A DNA stretch of 64,000 bases from Kitagawia praeruptora (Eukaryota > Streptophyta > Magnoliopsida > Apiales > Apiaceae), in contig CM075351.1 in the NCBI GenBank assembly GCA_037693485.1, forward strand, positions 72,566,001 through 72,630,000. The letters run 5' to 3'. How positions within the stretch are numbered: the stretch's first letter is position 1; each line of letters begins with the position of its first letter. Below the pieces are notes generated by a model. It saw only the letters and a program-made list of their open reading frames with translations, searched no databases and was not told where the DNA came from. Position numbers and translations under genes: made by a program. Shown piece by piece: positions 46,677 to 58,174 of this stretch.

Positions 46677-47234
46677 GGATTAAATATCAAAGTAATCATT
46701 GAAGTGAAGTCCATATATCATTTTACTCACTGATCTCAACGGGGTATCATTCAAATCACTTAAGTCATAATAAATATCAAACAGATAACTCTAAATATGT
46801 GCTCGAAAACTAAAAATAATCTTCTGTTAATTCTGCATATTTTTTTTGAATGCTACCACAACCAAATGAAAAGTTGTTAAATTCTAGTATTTTTTATAAT
46901 ATATTTAGATTTTTAAAAATTTATTTACTATTTATTTTTAATTTTATAGTCATTTTCCTTATTTTAATTAAAAATAAATAGTAAATAAAGTTTTTAAATT
47001 CTAAATATATTATCTGAAATATTAGAATTTAACAACTTTTCATTTGGTTGTGGTAGCATTCAAGAAAAAATAGGCACAATTAACAGAAGATTATTTTTAG
47101 TTTTCGAACACATATTTAGAGTAATCTATTTGATATTTATTATGACTTTAGTAATTCGAATGATACTCCGTTAAGATTAGTGAGTAAAATGATATATGGG
47201 ATTCACTTCTGCGATCACTTTGATATTTAACCCC
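46677..47234. mobile_element. Foldback MULE-like element
   Basis: Two arms of roughly 265 bp are inverted copies (46677-46940 and 46965-47234) with little between them, flanked by the perfect 9-bp duplication ttatttaaa (46668-46676, 47235-47243). The terminal sequence (ggattaaatatcaaagt) is related to the ends of the Pack-MULE at 50652. It lies about 150 bp beyond the stop codon of NLP-like copy D. Confidence 0.9.
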
Positions 47235-47381
47235 TTATTTAAACCATTGTCATGAACTTAACCATATGATTTATTTACTTAAAGGTATTTAGAATGATAA
47301 GCAAGTTGAAACTGCAGTTATAGTTACACAAAGACGCTGGAAAAGTTGATAAAACTGCATAAATATTTGAATCCATATTGT

Positions 47382-50153
47382 TCAACCACTGATAGGCAGA
47401 TCAACCAGCATTTTAATTATGGACACTTTCAATGATCTTGAGATTTCTATACATTTCTGCACATCTTTGTCACAGGCAATTAAAACCCAATCACCCTCAT
47501 CATCATGATACTTAATGCTAAAAGTGTGTCTCTTCAGTTTTAGCCTCTCAATCACCATATCTTCCAATTCAATCATTCCCGATGAATCAAGCAGTTCAAA
47601 TCTAATAGCAGTTCCTTTATAGGTTGCCTTCACATTTATCTTATTCATGTCTTGGCTTGTCTGAGGCAGAGTAACAACAGCTGTATCTTGCAAAGGGGGT
47701 ATAACCATTAAAGAAGAATTCATACTCAGTTCGCCTTCATTTACTGTCCTGTGCTTAGAGGAACTGTGACTGCCCATGCTTCTCTTGCTAGATTTCCACC
47801 TTGTAATACCATGATCTCTACACATGCGCTTGAATGTGGACCGACTAACTAAAACCATCAAACATTTAGAAAATATACACGGTAAAACAAACACTAAGAA
47901 TATGGTAGAGAAACACTTACCATGGAAGCTCTCTGCTGCATCAGCCAACGGTTTTCCAAAATGTTCACTAAGAATCTCATAACTAATAACTTTTTCCGGT
48001 TTCTTCCCTTCTGATGTTTCCTCTGTGCATGTTTTATTTATGACATAGATGCTTGAGTTCTCTTTTTCTGCACCAAAAACAAGCCCCTCATGATGTATAG
48101 CGTCTTCACCTACCGGTAGCTGATGCGAATGATCTAACAACAATGTGTCACCTTCAATTTCTACGATTTCTGGACAAAGTCGTGATTTTATGGTTAGGAT
48201 ATTCGAAGACTTAGATTTAGTATTATTAGCGTATCCAACATCTTGAACAAGAGATTCTTCAACTGGTTCATCTACTGCATTTATGTTGTGAGTTCTCTAT
48301 TTAAGTTCAATGGTTTAATGTGCGTGCAAGATTAAAACAATAAAACAAAATCCGGAAAGGGGGAAAGTGAATACGCATGATTAGCTACTTTACAGGGGCC
48401 ACACCGAGTGTCTAATAAAAGTCCACTAAGCAGTTCATAAACATAGGAGGATTACAAACCAAAATATATATGGATTTCAGGTTAAAAATAACAATTCAAG
48501 CTAAACATCAAGCGAAACCTCTAAAACCTCCAGAACCTTCATGATCAGAATTAGACATAATGAAATTTTGCGATAATTTTGGGCTTACTGCCTTTATGTA
48601 CAAAAATATCTTGTGAAAACTGTAAGTGAAGATGTTGCACGTAACATACCTCCTAAAGTTAAATTTGATTAGCACTTCTTGAATGCATCAAAAATATAGA
48701 TTGTCACAGTGCACATCAACCATGATTCGTGCCACACACACATAGCAACAAATATACTAACAATTTATGCGATTACCTTTGTTATTACCAGCATTGCACT
48801 CTTCCACCATTGGAGCTTCCCAAATCAAATCCATATCCAGATTGGGGAATCGCTGTAGTGAATATGCTTCATCTTGGGGTTCAGCTAGTTGCTCTTTGGG
48901 AAGAGATTCAGTAGTCATATCAAATACAACGTCTGCAATAGGTGATTCTTCAATTTTCATTCGACATAGGATATTAATACCAAAAATCATGATAACTATT
49001 TTTTCACTAAGCATAAAACTATTTAACTTTTAAAACAATAATGTATCCTACAGAAAATAAAATCATAACTGGTTTACAATAATAGCAAGCAAAGATAGAG
49101 AGGCGCATTGCACTTACAATAATCCACTTGTTATCTATAGCATCTTCAACCACTAGTAACTGTGCAAATGATATGATACGATACCAAGAGATCGTCAATT
49201 TATTTGAGGTTCTTGTTAAAGTATAGCTCTCTAGATTTTAGATATTCAAAAACTAGGATTCAGCATTCTTAGCATATCCAAATTTTAAGAAAGCAATTAT
49301 TAAAATAAAAAATTTAAAAAATCACAAGGTGATTTTTTAACGGTTATCAACTGGAAATTTCCAAATGAAACATGAACCAGAAAAAACTACATCTATATAT
49401 ATAACATATCTAACCTAACAATACATATGCCATCATAAATGAACACTGTCCATCATGTATACTAAAATGAACTGACCATGCTCAATACCTGGAACAGATA
49501 GATTCTCGGGCTGCTTAATCTTTTTTACTGCTTCATCCATCCCTGAACTGAGGGTAACTTGACTTGCACTATTTGATGATAGATCCCTTAGATCATGTTG
49601 CATGATGAGAGCCTGCAAAGCTCTTGAATGGAGGAAGTTTCTTTAGGAAAGACATAGAAATAATGATAAAATGTCTAAAGACTGTAATAACATGTGAAAG
49701 AGTTTATTTTGTGGATCAATGGATATATGATGCTTTTCATATTCACGGTGCGCTTATGGTTAAATCATAAGGATTCAAGAACCTTTTGAAACATACTGAA
49801 CCTGAATATGATTGTGAAACATATTCATCACACCCGCATACATAGTGGTTGAGGAATATAGACGGAGCTGGGGAAATACTTTACCTCGATATCACTTGAA
49901 AACGCATTGAATTTTCTTTTCCGCTTGATCTCATGTGATGCAGGATCTTAAAAAATTTATATATCCAATAAACAAAATCAGTATACAGCCTGAGACAGGA
50001 ACGTATGTGGCGTAGTACAAATATACACAAAAAGGAGAAACTACAAACCACGTCTAGCTTTTTAGCCATTGTCGCTTGCTCATCTTTGGAATTCAAATTA
50101 AGGTTATGCAGTAACTTTGCCGCCTCTAGCTCTAGGTCAAATGGAACCGCCAT
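47382..50153 (-). CDS. NLP-like protein D (RWP-RK and PB1), best-preserved copy
   Basis: Minus-strand exons: 47848-47382 (STFKRMCRDHGITRW; full PB1 with INVKATYKGTAIRFELL, FSIKYHDDEGDWVLIACDKDV; stop 47382), 48274-47921 (acidic linker, SYEILSEHFGKPLADAAESFH), about 48960-48780 (EESPIADVVFDM...DMDLIWEAPMVEECNA). Donors and acceptors are canonical (GTAAGT; TTTTAG, ATGCAG) and phases agree. Candidate further exons at 49612-49492, 49930-49887 and 50150-50045 (DLELEAAKLLHNLNLNSKDE) are less sure. The RWPxRK motif is degenerate (RWKSSK). No GAF-like N-terminal region of a full NLP is seen, so it is a short or truncated relative of the nitrate-response NLP transcription factors; loss of the activation region could make it a dominant partner through PB1. 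Confidence 0.68.
48275..48756. other. Intron of NLP-like gene D
   Basis: No other feature seen; AT-rich, bounded by the exons described for NLP-like copy D. Confidence 0.45.
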
Positions 50154-50651
50154 ATCCTAATAATTCATACAGCAACAACACAGTCTTGTCAAACAATATC
50201 AGGCATCTCTCAAATAACAACTAACTTAAACTGTAACACCTCAACAAATTATTAAAAACATTATTAGATACAATATACTTTTAAAGTCTATAAAATTCTC
50301 GATAAGTTAGTAAAAATAACAGGTCTGGAAACTGTAGACTACTTAGAAATACACTGAATCTAACATATAGCACGCCAAATTAATAATTAATTCAAGATTC
50401 ATGACTCCTAAAATGGATACTATCTAGCATAATTTTGAATTAATTATTAATTTATCGAGAATTTTAAGAGCTCCTACCCACCCCTAATCAATACAATTAC
50501 TAGTGTTAACATTGTCCTAAATGTCAAAAAATACCTAAAATCGACAATTTGACAACTACAAAAAAGGTGAAAAACAACACCGAACACTAACTCAAAGTCA
50601 GAGCAATCCCATAAGCTCAGATGGCTACATTATAATTTAATGTATTCTCTA

Positions 50652-53506
50652 GGGGTTAAATATCAAAATGGTCACTGAAGTGAACGCCATGTATCAATTC
50701 GTTCATTATAGTTATCGGAGTCTCTAATGCACGACTATAGTAGCGGATAATGACAAGTCCGTTAGTCTTAAATGTTGACATGAGGGAAAACGTTTTGATC
50801 CTGACGTGGCACAACTGACTTTTGTGAATGTAATGACAAATATTATATACTGTATTTTGGCATAGACGTCCACCTAGGCTATGGTGTATTTATCTATATA
50901 TGTATACACATATATGTTGGGCTATAAACCCATGCTCGACTCACTCAAAGCCTGGACATCAATGATCGTCTTCATGTTGGCAGTCCAATCATGATTACCA
51001 GTAACCAAGCTATTAAAATGCTTGATAAAGATCTGAATAACAAGAAGATCTGAAATATGTAATAAATTCTGAAACTCACTAAAGGGGTATCCTTAACTTG
51101 AACAATCGAAGGAGCCACCACGATCGGAGAAGGTTCCCGGTTCCAAAGCGCAGAAGGGTCGGACTCATTAACCTCCGGATCATTTCCCACTGCCAAAAAA
51201 CTCGATTGAGCCCCATTAAAATCAAACAAAACCTTAACCTTATTCATCAGATGCAAGCTATGATAAATCACCTCAGTAGAACCCAACTCAATGACACCGT
51301 TATCGGATGGAATACACACCAAAGTCTTCAATCCAAACACCTGAGCTTGTCTAGCTCTCTCACACTCACAACCCAACAACCTTTCAGCTCCACTGACCCA
51401 AATCATCGAATTACTCATAAAAGCCTGACCCGGAAGACCCGACCCGTTTACAAAGTTCTGGGTCATAGAAACCAAAAAGAACCATTCAGTATCAGTCACT
51501 TCTTCATCCACCGCTTCATCCGGTGACCCACTATTCTGAGCGCCGGAAATCAACCGACTCAGTTCCCGGAGAACTTTTTTTCGGTGAGCTTGTTCATCAG
51601 CAGAACTGGGGTTATTTCTCACCATCTCTTTCTCTTTATCTTCCCATTCATAATACCCATCACCCCAACCCAATATCGAAGATCCATGAGTCGAATAATT
51701 ACTAGTATCTGGTTGCCAGAAGATAGCGTAAGTCCAGCTCTCTTTCGCAGTTTGAATGACTGTTTGGAGACGATGCTGGAGAGTTTCTGAATTGAAAGAT
51801 GAAGTGGTGGGGGTAATCATGATTGATAAAGATCTGAATAACAAGAAGAGATGGAGTTAAAGTGAATATAGGGATAATGGACATAATTACCGACTTTATA
51901 CTGCTAGTATTATCCAATATATACAGGACAAAACAGAGTCAGCAAAGTCGGCAAGTAAAAGACAAGCAGCAGTGTCTGATACTAGTAGTTAACGGCTGAA
52001 ATGACAGCCGGATAAGTTTGTTATATTTCTGTTAAGTCAGTCTGTCAAGTCAATGTACTATATATAGCAGCAAAGTACCATCTAGAAGTTGAGTCTTTTA
52101 GTTTTCATTTCCATCTCTGTAATGTAGTAACTTTGTTCTGTTGGTTCTCTGTTTTGGTGTGTGAACACTGTGTTAAATACAATCTCAGTCTTGTTTTCTT
52201 CATTTCTTAGTTAATTCTACATAAACATTGTTAACCTTCATCTTCTCTAAAGCTAGATGACAAGAATACCACTTTTGAAAAATATGGCCAATTATACCTA
52301 CTTATTACGCATGTTAAAAATAAGTAACACATGTTACACCTATAAAAAATGCGTAACATGTCTTAATTTTCAATTACAGCTGTTGTATTATGCATTTGAG
52401 AAAGGGGTATTAATTAACATTTTTACCTAATAAACAATCTAGAAATGCGTAATTTCATAATATCCTTATTTTTTTTTTTGCTAAATATGTATTTGCAAAC
52501 AATATTAAAAAAATTATAATCAAATGGTCAATTCCAATTGTATTTTGTAAGGAGTCCGGTGGCCTATTTTTAAAAAAATCGGGTAAATTACGGTTTTTGG
52601 TCTAGGCTTCCCCTAAACCCTAAGTCCCTAAACGATTTATTCGTCATCCTGAAAATTTATAAAATCCAAAATGGAAAAGTTGAATCCTAAAAGTTAATTG
52701 TTGAATCCGTAAGGAAATACAGATAAATTTAAAAATTTTAATTAAAAAATTAATATTTCTAAACCCCAAATATTGAAACTCGTTGAACCCCGAATGGAAA
52801 TTATTTAACCCCAAATATTAAGCTATTACGCATTTTATGTTTGGGTATTAAGGTGTTACGCATTTGTCATACGGATAATATTTTTATTTTATTTTTGTTA
52901 CCCACCTAAGTCATGCGTAACAAGGGAATTTGGTTTTTTTTTGTTATGCATTTTGTAAATGCGTAAAAAGCATTAAACATGTGCCAAATGCGTAACAAAG
53001 TAGTATTATTGGTCATTTATGCGGGAGTTGTTATTTTGGTAACAGGAACCCTAAAAAATTGGTAAAAATGTCATTATTTCTGAATATAGCCGAGCTTCCA
53101 TTAACGAACATTCATTTATAGGTGTTGTTTTATGTATACTGATTGGGTTACATTTAATAAAGTTGTTATTTATATAAATGGTTTTTTTTTTTGAAATCTT
53201 ATATAAATGATTAATACATGTTTATCTTGTCACCTGCCACTGCATAGTCATTGCCAAATCAGATAAATCAAGTGTACATGTTAAAGTCAAAGGTTTTCAG
53301 TCTGGTCAATCGTTACAAATTAACGGACTTGTCATTACCCGCTATTGTAGTGGTGGTCTAAAAAAATGGAATTTTTTCTTTTCATTGATGTTTTTCTTTC
53401 TAGTCTATCTCTTTCTTTTTCTTTTTCTTTTCTAGAGACCCCGATAACTATAATGAACAAATTGATACATTGCTTTCACTTCATTGACCATTTTCATATT
53501 TAGCCC
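50652..53506. mobile_element. Pack-MULE-like element carrying a MYC2-like exon
   Basis: Long terminal inverted repeats of about 120 bp or more (left ggggttaaatatcaaaatgg..., right the complement of ccattttcatatttagccc) flanked by tattctcta (50643-50651) and tattctctc (53507-53515), a 9-bp duplication with one mismatch. Shared inner words, such as gacaagtccgttag and its complement, confirm the repeats. The interior carries a MYC-type N-terminal exon on the minus strand and a stretch rich in 'gcgtaaca' words (52300-53010). No transposase. Confidence 0.85.
51080..51820 (-). CDS. Captured MYC2-like N-terminal domain (bHLH-MYC_N)
   Basis: ATG 51820-51818; 247 codons to a good splice donor GTGAGT (51079). 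It shows the JAZ-interacting and activation region of MYC2/3/4-type factors: LQHRLQTVIQTAKESWTYAIFW, LGWGDGYYEWE, HRKKVLRELSRLISG, DTEWFFLVSMTQNFVNGSGLPG, GCECERARQAQVFGLKTLVC, IELGSTEVIYHS. The bHLH domain is not found downstream, so only the 5' part of a host gene is here, with an open frame and start codon. It lies wholly inside the MULE, hence a captured fragment. In plants MYC2-like proteins mediate jasmonate responses and bind JAZ repressors through this region. Confidence 0.82.
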
Positions 53507-53515
53507 TATTCTCTC

Positions 53516-54480
53516 TAGTAGATTTATCTCAAAAACTTGATTAACATACAAATGCAAAACAAACAATTGGAAAACCTTAGAAATTACTCACGGGTATGAA
53601 GATCTTTTACAGAATAGTCGTAAATAGCTAATACAAGTTGAAATCAATTGAGTGTCACTTCTCAATACAGTAAACCTCTCATTCTTAAAGGGGTTTGACT
53701 GTGACTGACCTGACCATCGGGGATCTTCGTTCAATTATCTCCTGTAGTAACTGATAGAAAAAGGCATTCAACGTCAAATTATGTTGCTGTTTCGCTCACC
53801 TTAAGCCCCTGTTTGGAGGATAATAGAGGGGAGGGGTATGAAATTTAAAATCATGTTTGGTTCAAAATTGGGGTGGGGATTGGAGGCGAGGACTATAGTA
53901 ATTTATAGAGTAAACTGTAAAAGGGTGTCCCTAATTTACACTGAATTGCAAAAAAATGACTGAATTTTCATAATTTTATTTTAGTGGTCACGTTTTTTTT
54001 TTATTTTTAAAATAGTGGTCAAAGTTTTTTTGATTTTTAAAATAAGTGGCCAAAATTGTTTTTGATTTCTAAAATAGTGGTCAAAATTATTTTTTAATTG
54101 TAAAAAAAGTACATGAAAAAAGATCGACTGGCACTAAAATGAAAATATGAAAATTCGACCAATTTTTTACAATTTAGTGTAAACTACAGCCACCATTTTG
54201 CAATTTACTCTAATTTATAAACCTTAGATTTTTATACCAGAACAATTGGGGGATGGTGGGCAGGAAGAATGACTAGGAATATGCGACTATCGAAAAAAGA
54301 CAGGAAAGGAACAATGACAGCTTATAAGCATCATGAGAAACAGTTTTAAATTTGTAATGTAGACTATATTAGTGGGGCGCTGTAATACATTAGTGTTCCA
54401 AGTTCTAACTTCAGATACAACTATGCGATTACATTAAGCAAAGAGCACATAAATGCATTAAAAAAATTATATCACCTTCT
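53516..54480. other. Gene-free DNA with repeat debris
   Basis: No gene. A block near 53815-53900 (ggaggggagggg, ggggtggggattgg) and a roughly 45-bp word with 'aaaatagtggtcaaa' repeated at 53985-54090 look like MITE or MULE remains without clear ends. Confidence 0.4.
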
Positions 54481-54484
54481 GAAA

Positions 54485-54620
54485 ATATGAACAAAAAACC
54501 CTGTTGCTTCAAGATGCATAGTGATTGACAGGCCGATCAACCCTTTCTGAAAAGATGAACAAAAAACCCTGTTGCTTCAAGATGCATAGTGATTGACAGG
54601 CCGATCAACCTTCATCTTAA
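54485..54620. repeat. 68-bp tandem duplication over the NLP-E 3' end
   Basis: A block with atgaacaaaaaaccctg ... gacaggccgatcaacc occurs at 54487 and 54555 (period 68). The duplicated part covers the stop codon region of NLP-like copy E. Confidence 0.85.
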
Positions 54621-55505
54621 TAGTTGTCTTCTTTAATAATCTTGAGGTTTTGATACATTTCTGCACATCCTTGTCACAAGCAATTAACACCCAATCGCCC
54701 TCATCGTCTTGATACTTGATGCTAAATGTGTCTCTCTCCATTTTCAGCCTTTCAATCACATTATCTTCCAAGTCTACTATTCCTGATGAATCAAGTACTT
54801 CGAATTTTATAGCAACTTCATTATAGGTTGCCTTCACAGTTATCATATTTGTATCTTGCAGAGAAGAAATGCCGAAACGATGAGAATTTGTTCCACTCGG
54901 TTCCTCATCGTTAACTCTCCTCAGCTTAGACAAACTTTGATTGTCCAGTTTCTTCTTGTGAGATCGCCACCTTTTAATACCATTGTCTCGACATATGCGT
55001 TTAAATGTCGATCGACTAACTAAAACGATTCAACATGTAGAAAAAGATACACAACACTGGAATAAGTATATGTACAAAAATTGAATCATAACTAGTTTAT
55101 GAACATGGCAAGCACAGGTATAGAGCACAAAACATAGTAGGAAGAACATACCATTAAAATACTTTGCTGCATCATCCTGTAGTTTTCCAAAATGAGCACT
55201 AAGAATATCATAACTGTAACCTTTTTCAGGTGATGATTCTTCTATTGATGTTTCCTCTATGCTTGTTTTGTCTAAAACATGAATGTAGGAGTCATAATTT
55301 TCTGCACCCACAACAAGCCCCTTTTTATGTATAGAATCTTCCACTGGTAGCTGATGCGAATGGTCTAAGACCACTAGGTCTTTTTCAAGTTCTATGATTT
55401 CTTGAAGAGGTGGTGATTTTTCGGTAAAAAAATTTGAAGACTGAGATTCAGCATTCATAGCATATCCAGCATCTTGAACAGATAATTCTTTAATTAAATC
55501 ATCTC
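54577..55505 (-). pseudogene. NLP-like copy E (RWP-RK/PB1), 5'-truncated
   Basis: Two exons: 55505-55152 (acidic linker to SYDILSAHFGKLQDDAAKYFN) and 55019-54577 (STFKRICRDNGIKRW, then full PB1: MITVKATYNEVAIKFEVL, FSIKYQDDEGDWVLIACDKDV, stop 54577-54579). Intron 55020-55151 has donor GTATGT and TTTTAG acceptor, and the exon-start acceptor (TTGTAG, 55506-55507) keeps the phase of copy D. Both exons are open, so it is not obviously dead, but no upstream exons or start were found before the Ty3/gypsy debris at 55990. Classed as a truncated gene. Confidence 0.75.
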
Positions 55506-55989
55506 CTACAATATCAATCGATGAAGTAAAAACCAATTTCCAGTTACATTACGAGCTGTTATCTGTTTATCCATGCAAGACCAAAATAGTTATGCAAAAA
55601 CGGTGAACAAGAGTGGGTGAGCACACACTCAAATTGTTTATGAAGTTCGGCAAACTACTCTGTGTTGTGGAGCCACACCCCCTAGCATCACATGAAAACC
55701 CACAAATATAATAACAGAAGATGATAACTAAGTAGTAACCAATATAAAATATACTATTATACTCAAATGCATGAACACTATCTGACTAATGTACTGCGTT
55801 CTGTATCTGAAATAACATTATGGAGGACGGCAGGTGTAACCAGGGTTTCGAGATATTCTTAAAGTCCTCGTGTGAGAATATCATATTCCACAAAATTGAT
55901 CCTCAAACAGTCATAATAGAAGCACAAAAGACATATAAGCACAAGAACATGTTAGTAGAAACTTTTCACGGAAGTTAGTAGTTTCATGA

Positions 55990-56326
55990 TTTTCTTGGGG
56001 AACTTGCCAGGTTGCAACAATCAGGAACAATTCAAGATTATCAATCTCAATTTGAGAAGCTGCTGGCAAAGGTTGGTTACCTTCCTCCTAACCATCAAGT
56101 GAGTAGTTTTGTTAGTGGATTAAGAGAATCCATTAAAGCTGATGTGCAAGCAGCTAGACCAAAGAGTTTAGCCCGTGTTTATGTAGCTCGTAATATGTCT
56201 CAAAGAAGAGTAGATGTATCTTCTAAGGAAGCTAATTCCGAATCAAGTGAAGTGGCAGCATCCATTATGATGCGTAAGATGTCTCCAGCTGAGTTACAAG
56301 ATCGAAGAAAACGGGGGCTATGCTAA
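55990..56326 (+). pseudogene. Ty3/gypsy gag fragment
   Basis: Frame with LQQSGTIQDYQSQFEKLLAKVG, VSSFVSGLRESIKADVQAARP, and the linker end ELQDRRKRGLC leading to where the zinc knuckle would be. This is the Gag C-terminal region of common plant Ty3/gypsy elements. Pol is absent. Confidence 0.75.
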
Positions 56327-56434
56327 TTATGCACTTGAGGACCGAGGAATTTGGCGATGTGATCATGGACGAGGAAAAGATTAGCTAATTGTGCAATTGA
56401 GGACAAGTGATTCCATAAGGGGAATTGGGGAAAG

Positions 56435-56700
56435 GAGTGTTGCAAACGTGGAATGGAGTCAGAACTAGTTTACATTTAGTTGAATAAGTCTCTGTAGGTC
56501 ATTAGTATTTTGCTATTTCTTAGCCATGCATTATGCTATTATTTAGGATGGTGGTTTCCTATTTTCTTGTAACTGTTTCTATCTTCTTCTATTGTATTCT
56601 CATATATATTTGGAACTTCTCAGCTAAATAAGAGATTGAAGAGTTCAGAATATTAGTGTTATTACTGTTTGGAGGCAACTGGGTTCCTCGAATTACTGTT
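56435..56700 (+). repeat. Probable partial LTR of the same Ty3/gypsy element
   Basis: Follows the gag scrap; wording tgttgcaaacgtggaatgg ... aaataagagattgaagagttc resembles plant gypsy LTR text with a leader-like 3' end. Limits are uncertain. Confidence 0.4.
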
Positions 56701-56879
56701 TCTAGTTTCTACTTTTGAATTTTGATATTTCATCTCTTAAATTTTAGAATTTATACAATCAGCTCCTTTTGTGTATGTTTTAATCATCACTAAGAACAAA
56801 AACCAGTAATTGATAGAGTGGAAGATGACAATTATTTCGTATGAGTTGCACCACCAAATTTATGTATGCTATCGTCGAG

Positions 56880-57360
56880 AGAAGTTATTTTAATATGAGT
56901 TTACGATGAAGGATCGGAGTTGGATAATGAATATGATGAACTTGAAAAGTTACAAAGGAAGTATAAAATTCAATTGAATAAAGAAAGGTACGAGCATGCA
57001 AATGAGGGACTAAAGAGAACTCATCTCAAGTGCAATGTCTTGTACAGTTAGAGAATGAGAAAAAGGTCAAAGAGAAATGGAATTCGAGCAAATAGTAGAA
57101 ACAAATACGAAAAATTAGTTGATCAAGGACAAAGTGATCGTGCCAGATTATTTAAGTTGCATGGAACATGATAATGGAGATGTTTTTGATGAAAAATCTC
57201 ATGTGGAGCAAGTTTCGCTTGTTCAAGAAAAGCAAGTAATTGATGCTAGTATTGAGGTTGAGCATATCGACTTCATCATTATGGAGTACTTATCTACACC
57301 TCCTTCGCTTGATAGTCAATTTTCTGAGTTCTTTGCAACTTGACTATTCTTCGATCGGGA
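56880..57360 (+). other. Unidentified coding-like remnant
   Basis: An Asp/Glu/Lys-rich reading stretch (about 56910-57060) and a 74-codon frame (57119-57343) follow the retroelement debris. I do not recognise either. They may be retrotransposon or gene remnants. Confidence 0.3.
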
Positions 57361-57809
57361 AATATTTTTCTTCGTTTTAGCTTAGTCTTGCATGGATGTT
57401 CTTATTTTTCTATAAAACTTGTGGTCATGTATTCTCCAATAAGGGGTGAACAATGGGGAATAAAAATAAAAGGGAACTTTTATTTTATTAGTAGATAAGT
57501 TTAATTATATAGTAGAGAAACTAGTATATATATTTATTTATTTAATGTGGGGCTAGTAGTTTATCTATATGTAGTAGCTTATTTAGAGCAATTCCAATGG
57601 GGTTTCTTATATTGGTTCCCTAAAAAATTATAAAATAATAATTACCTAAAATATAGGGAATCAAAAAACACTTTTACTCCAACGGTGTTCCTTATTTTGA
57701 TTACCTATATTTTAAAAGTAATATGTAATTAGTAAGAATGGAGGATTATTGGAGAGATTCTATTCCCTATATAAGTATTGTAGATGTTAATTAGACTTGA
57801 TTATTGGAA

Positions 57810-58169
57810 TCTATACTATATTATTATTATATTATAATAAGCAAAAGGGGTATAATTTGTAGTTGATTACCCCTTTTTTGGTTATCCCCATTTTTGGTTA
57901 TCCCTCATTTATCACCGTTAGATCAGCAACTCAAATAGATTATGACCGTTAGATATAACAATACTAAAAGTTGTTATATGCAGAGGTTCAAGGTTCGATT
58001 CCCGCCAATAACATATTAATTTATATTTAATACTAAAAATTATTATATATAAAGATGCAAGGTTCGAATCAATAACATATTTAAATTAATATTTATAATA
58101 TTATATTATATTATAAATAAATTATAAAAAATTAAAAGTAACCCGTGCTTTGCACGGGCTATAAGCTAG
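57810..58169 (+). mobile_element. Small non-autonomous Helitron (360 bp)
   Basis: 5' TCTATACTATATT after a host A (57809). The 3' end is the hairpin cccgtgctttgcacggg, then ctataagCTAG followed by a host T (58170). The hairpin is nearly the same as that of the Helitron at 32220-33410, so they share a family. No coding sequence. Confidence 0.85.
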
Positions 58170-58174
58170 TATTA

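Noticed and set aside
50240..50460. Possible small palindromic element or solo LTR (starts gtaacacctc; inverted aattaataattaattc words)
   Set aside because: No target duplication or partner end could be found by eye.
50972..51844. A single native gene fusing the MYC-type domain to the NLP-like protein
   Set aside because: The MYC part lies wholly inside a MULE with its own TIRs and target duplication, so it is captured DNA. Only a chimeric transcript remains possible, listed as a finding.
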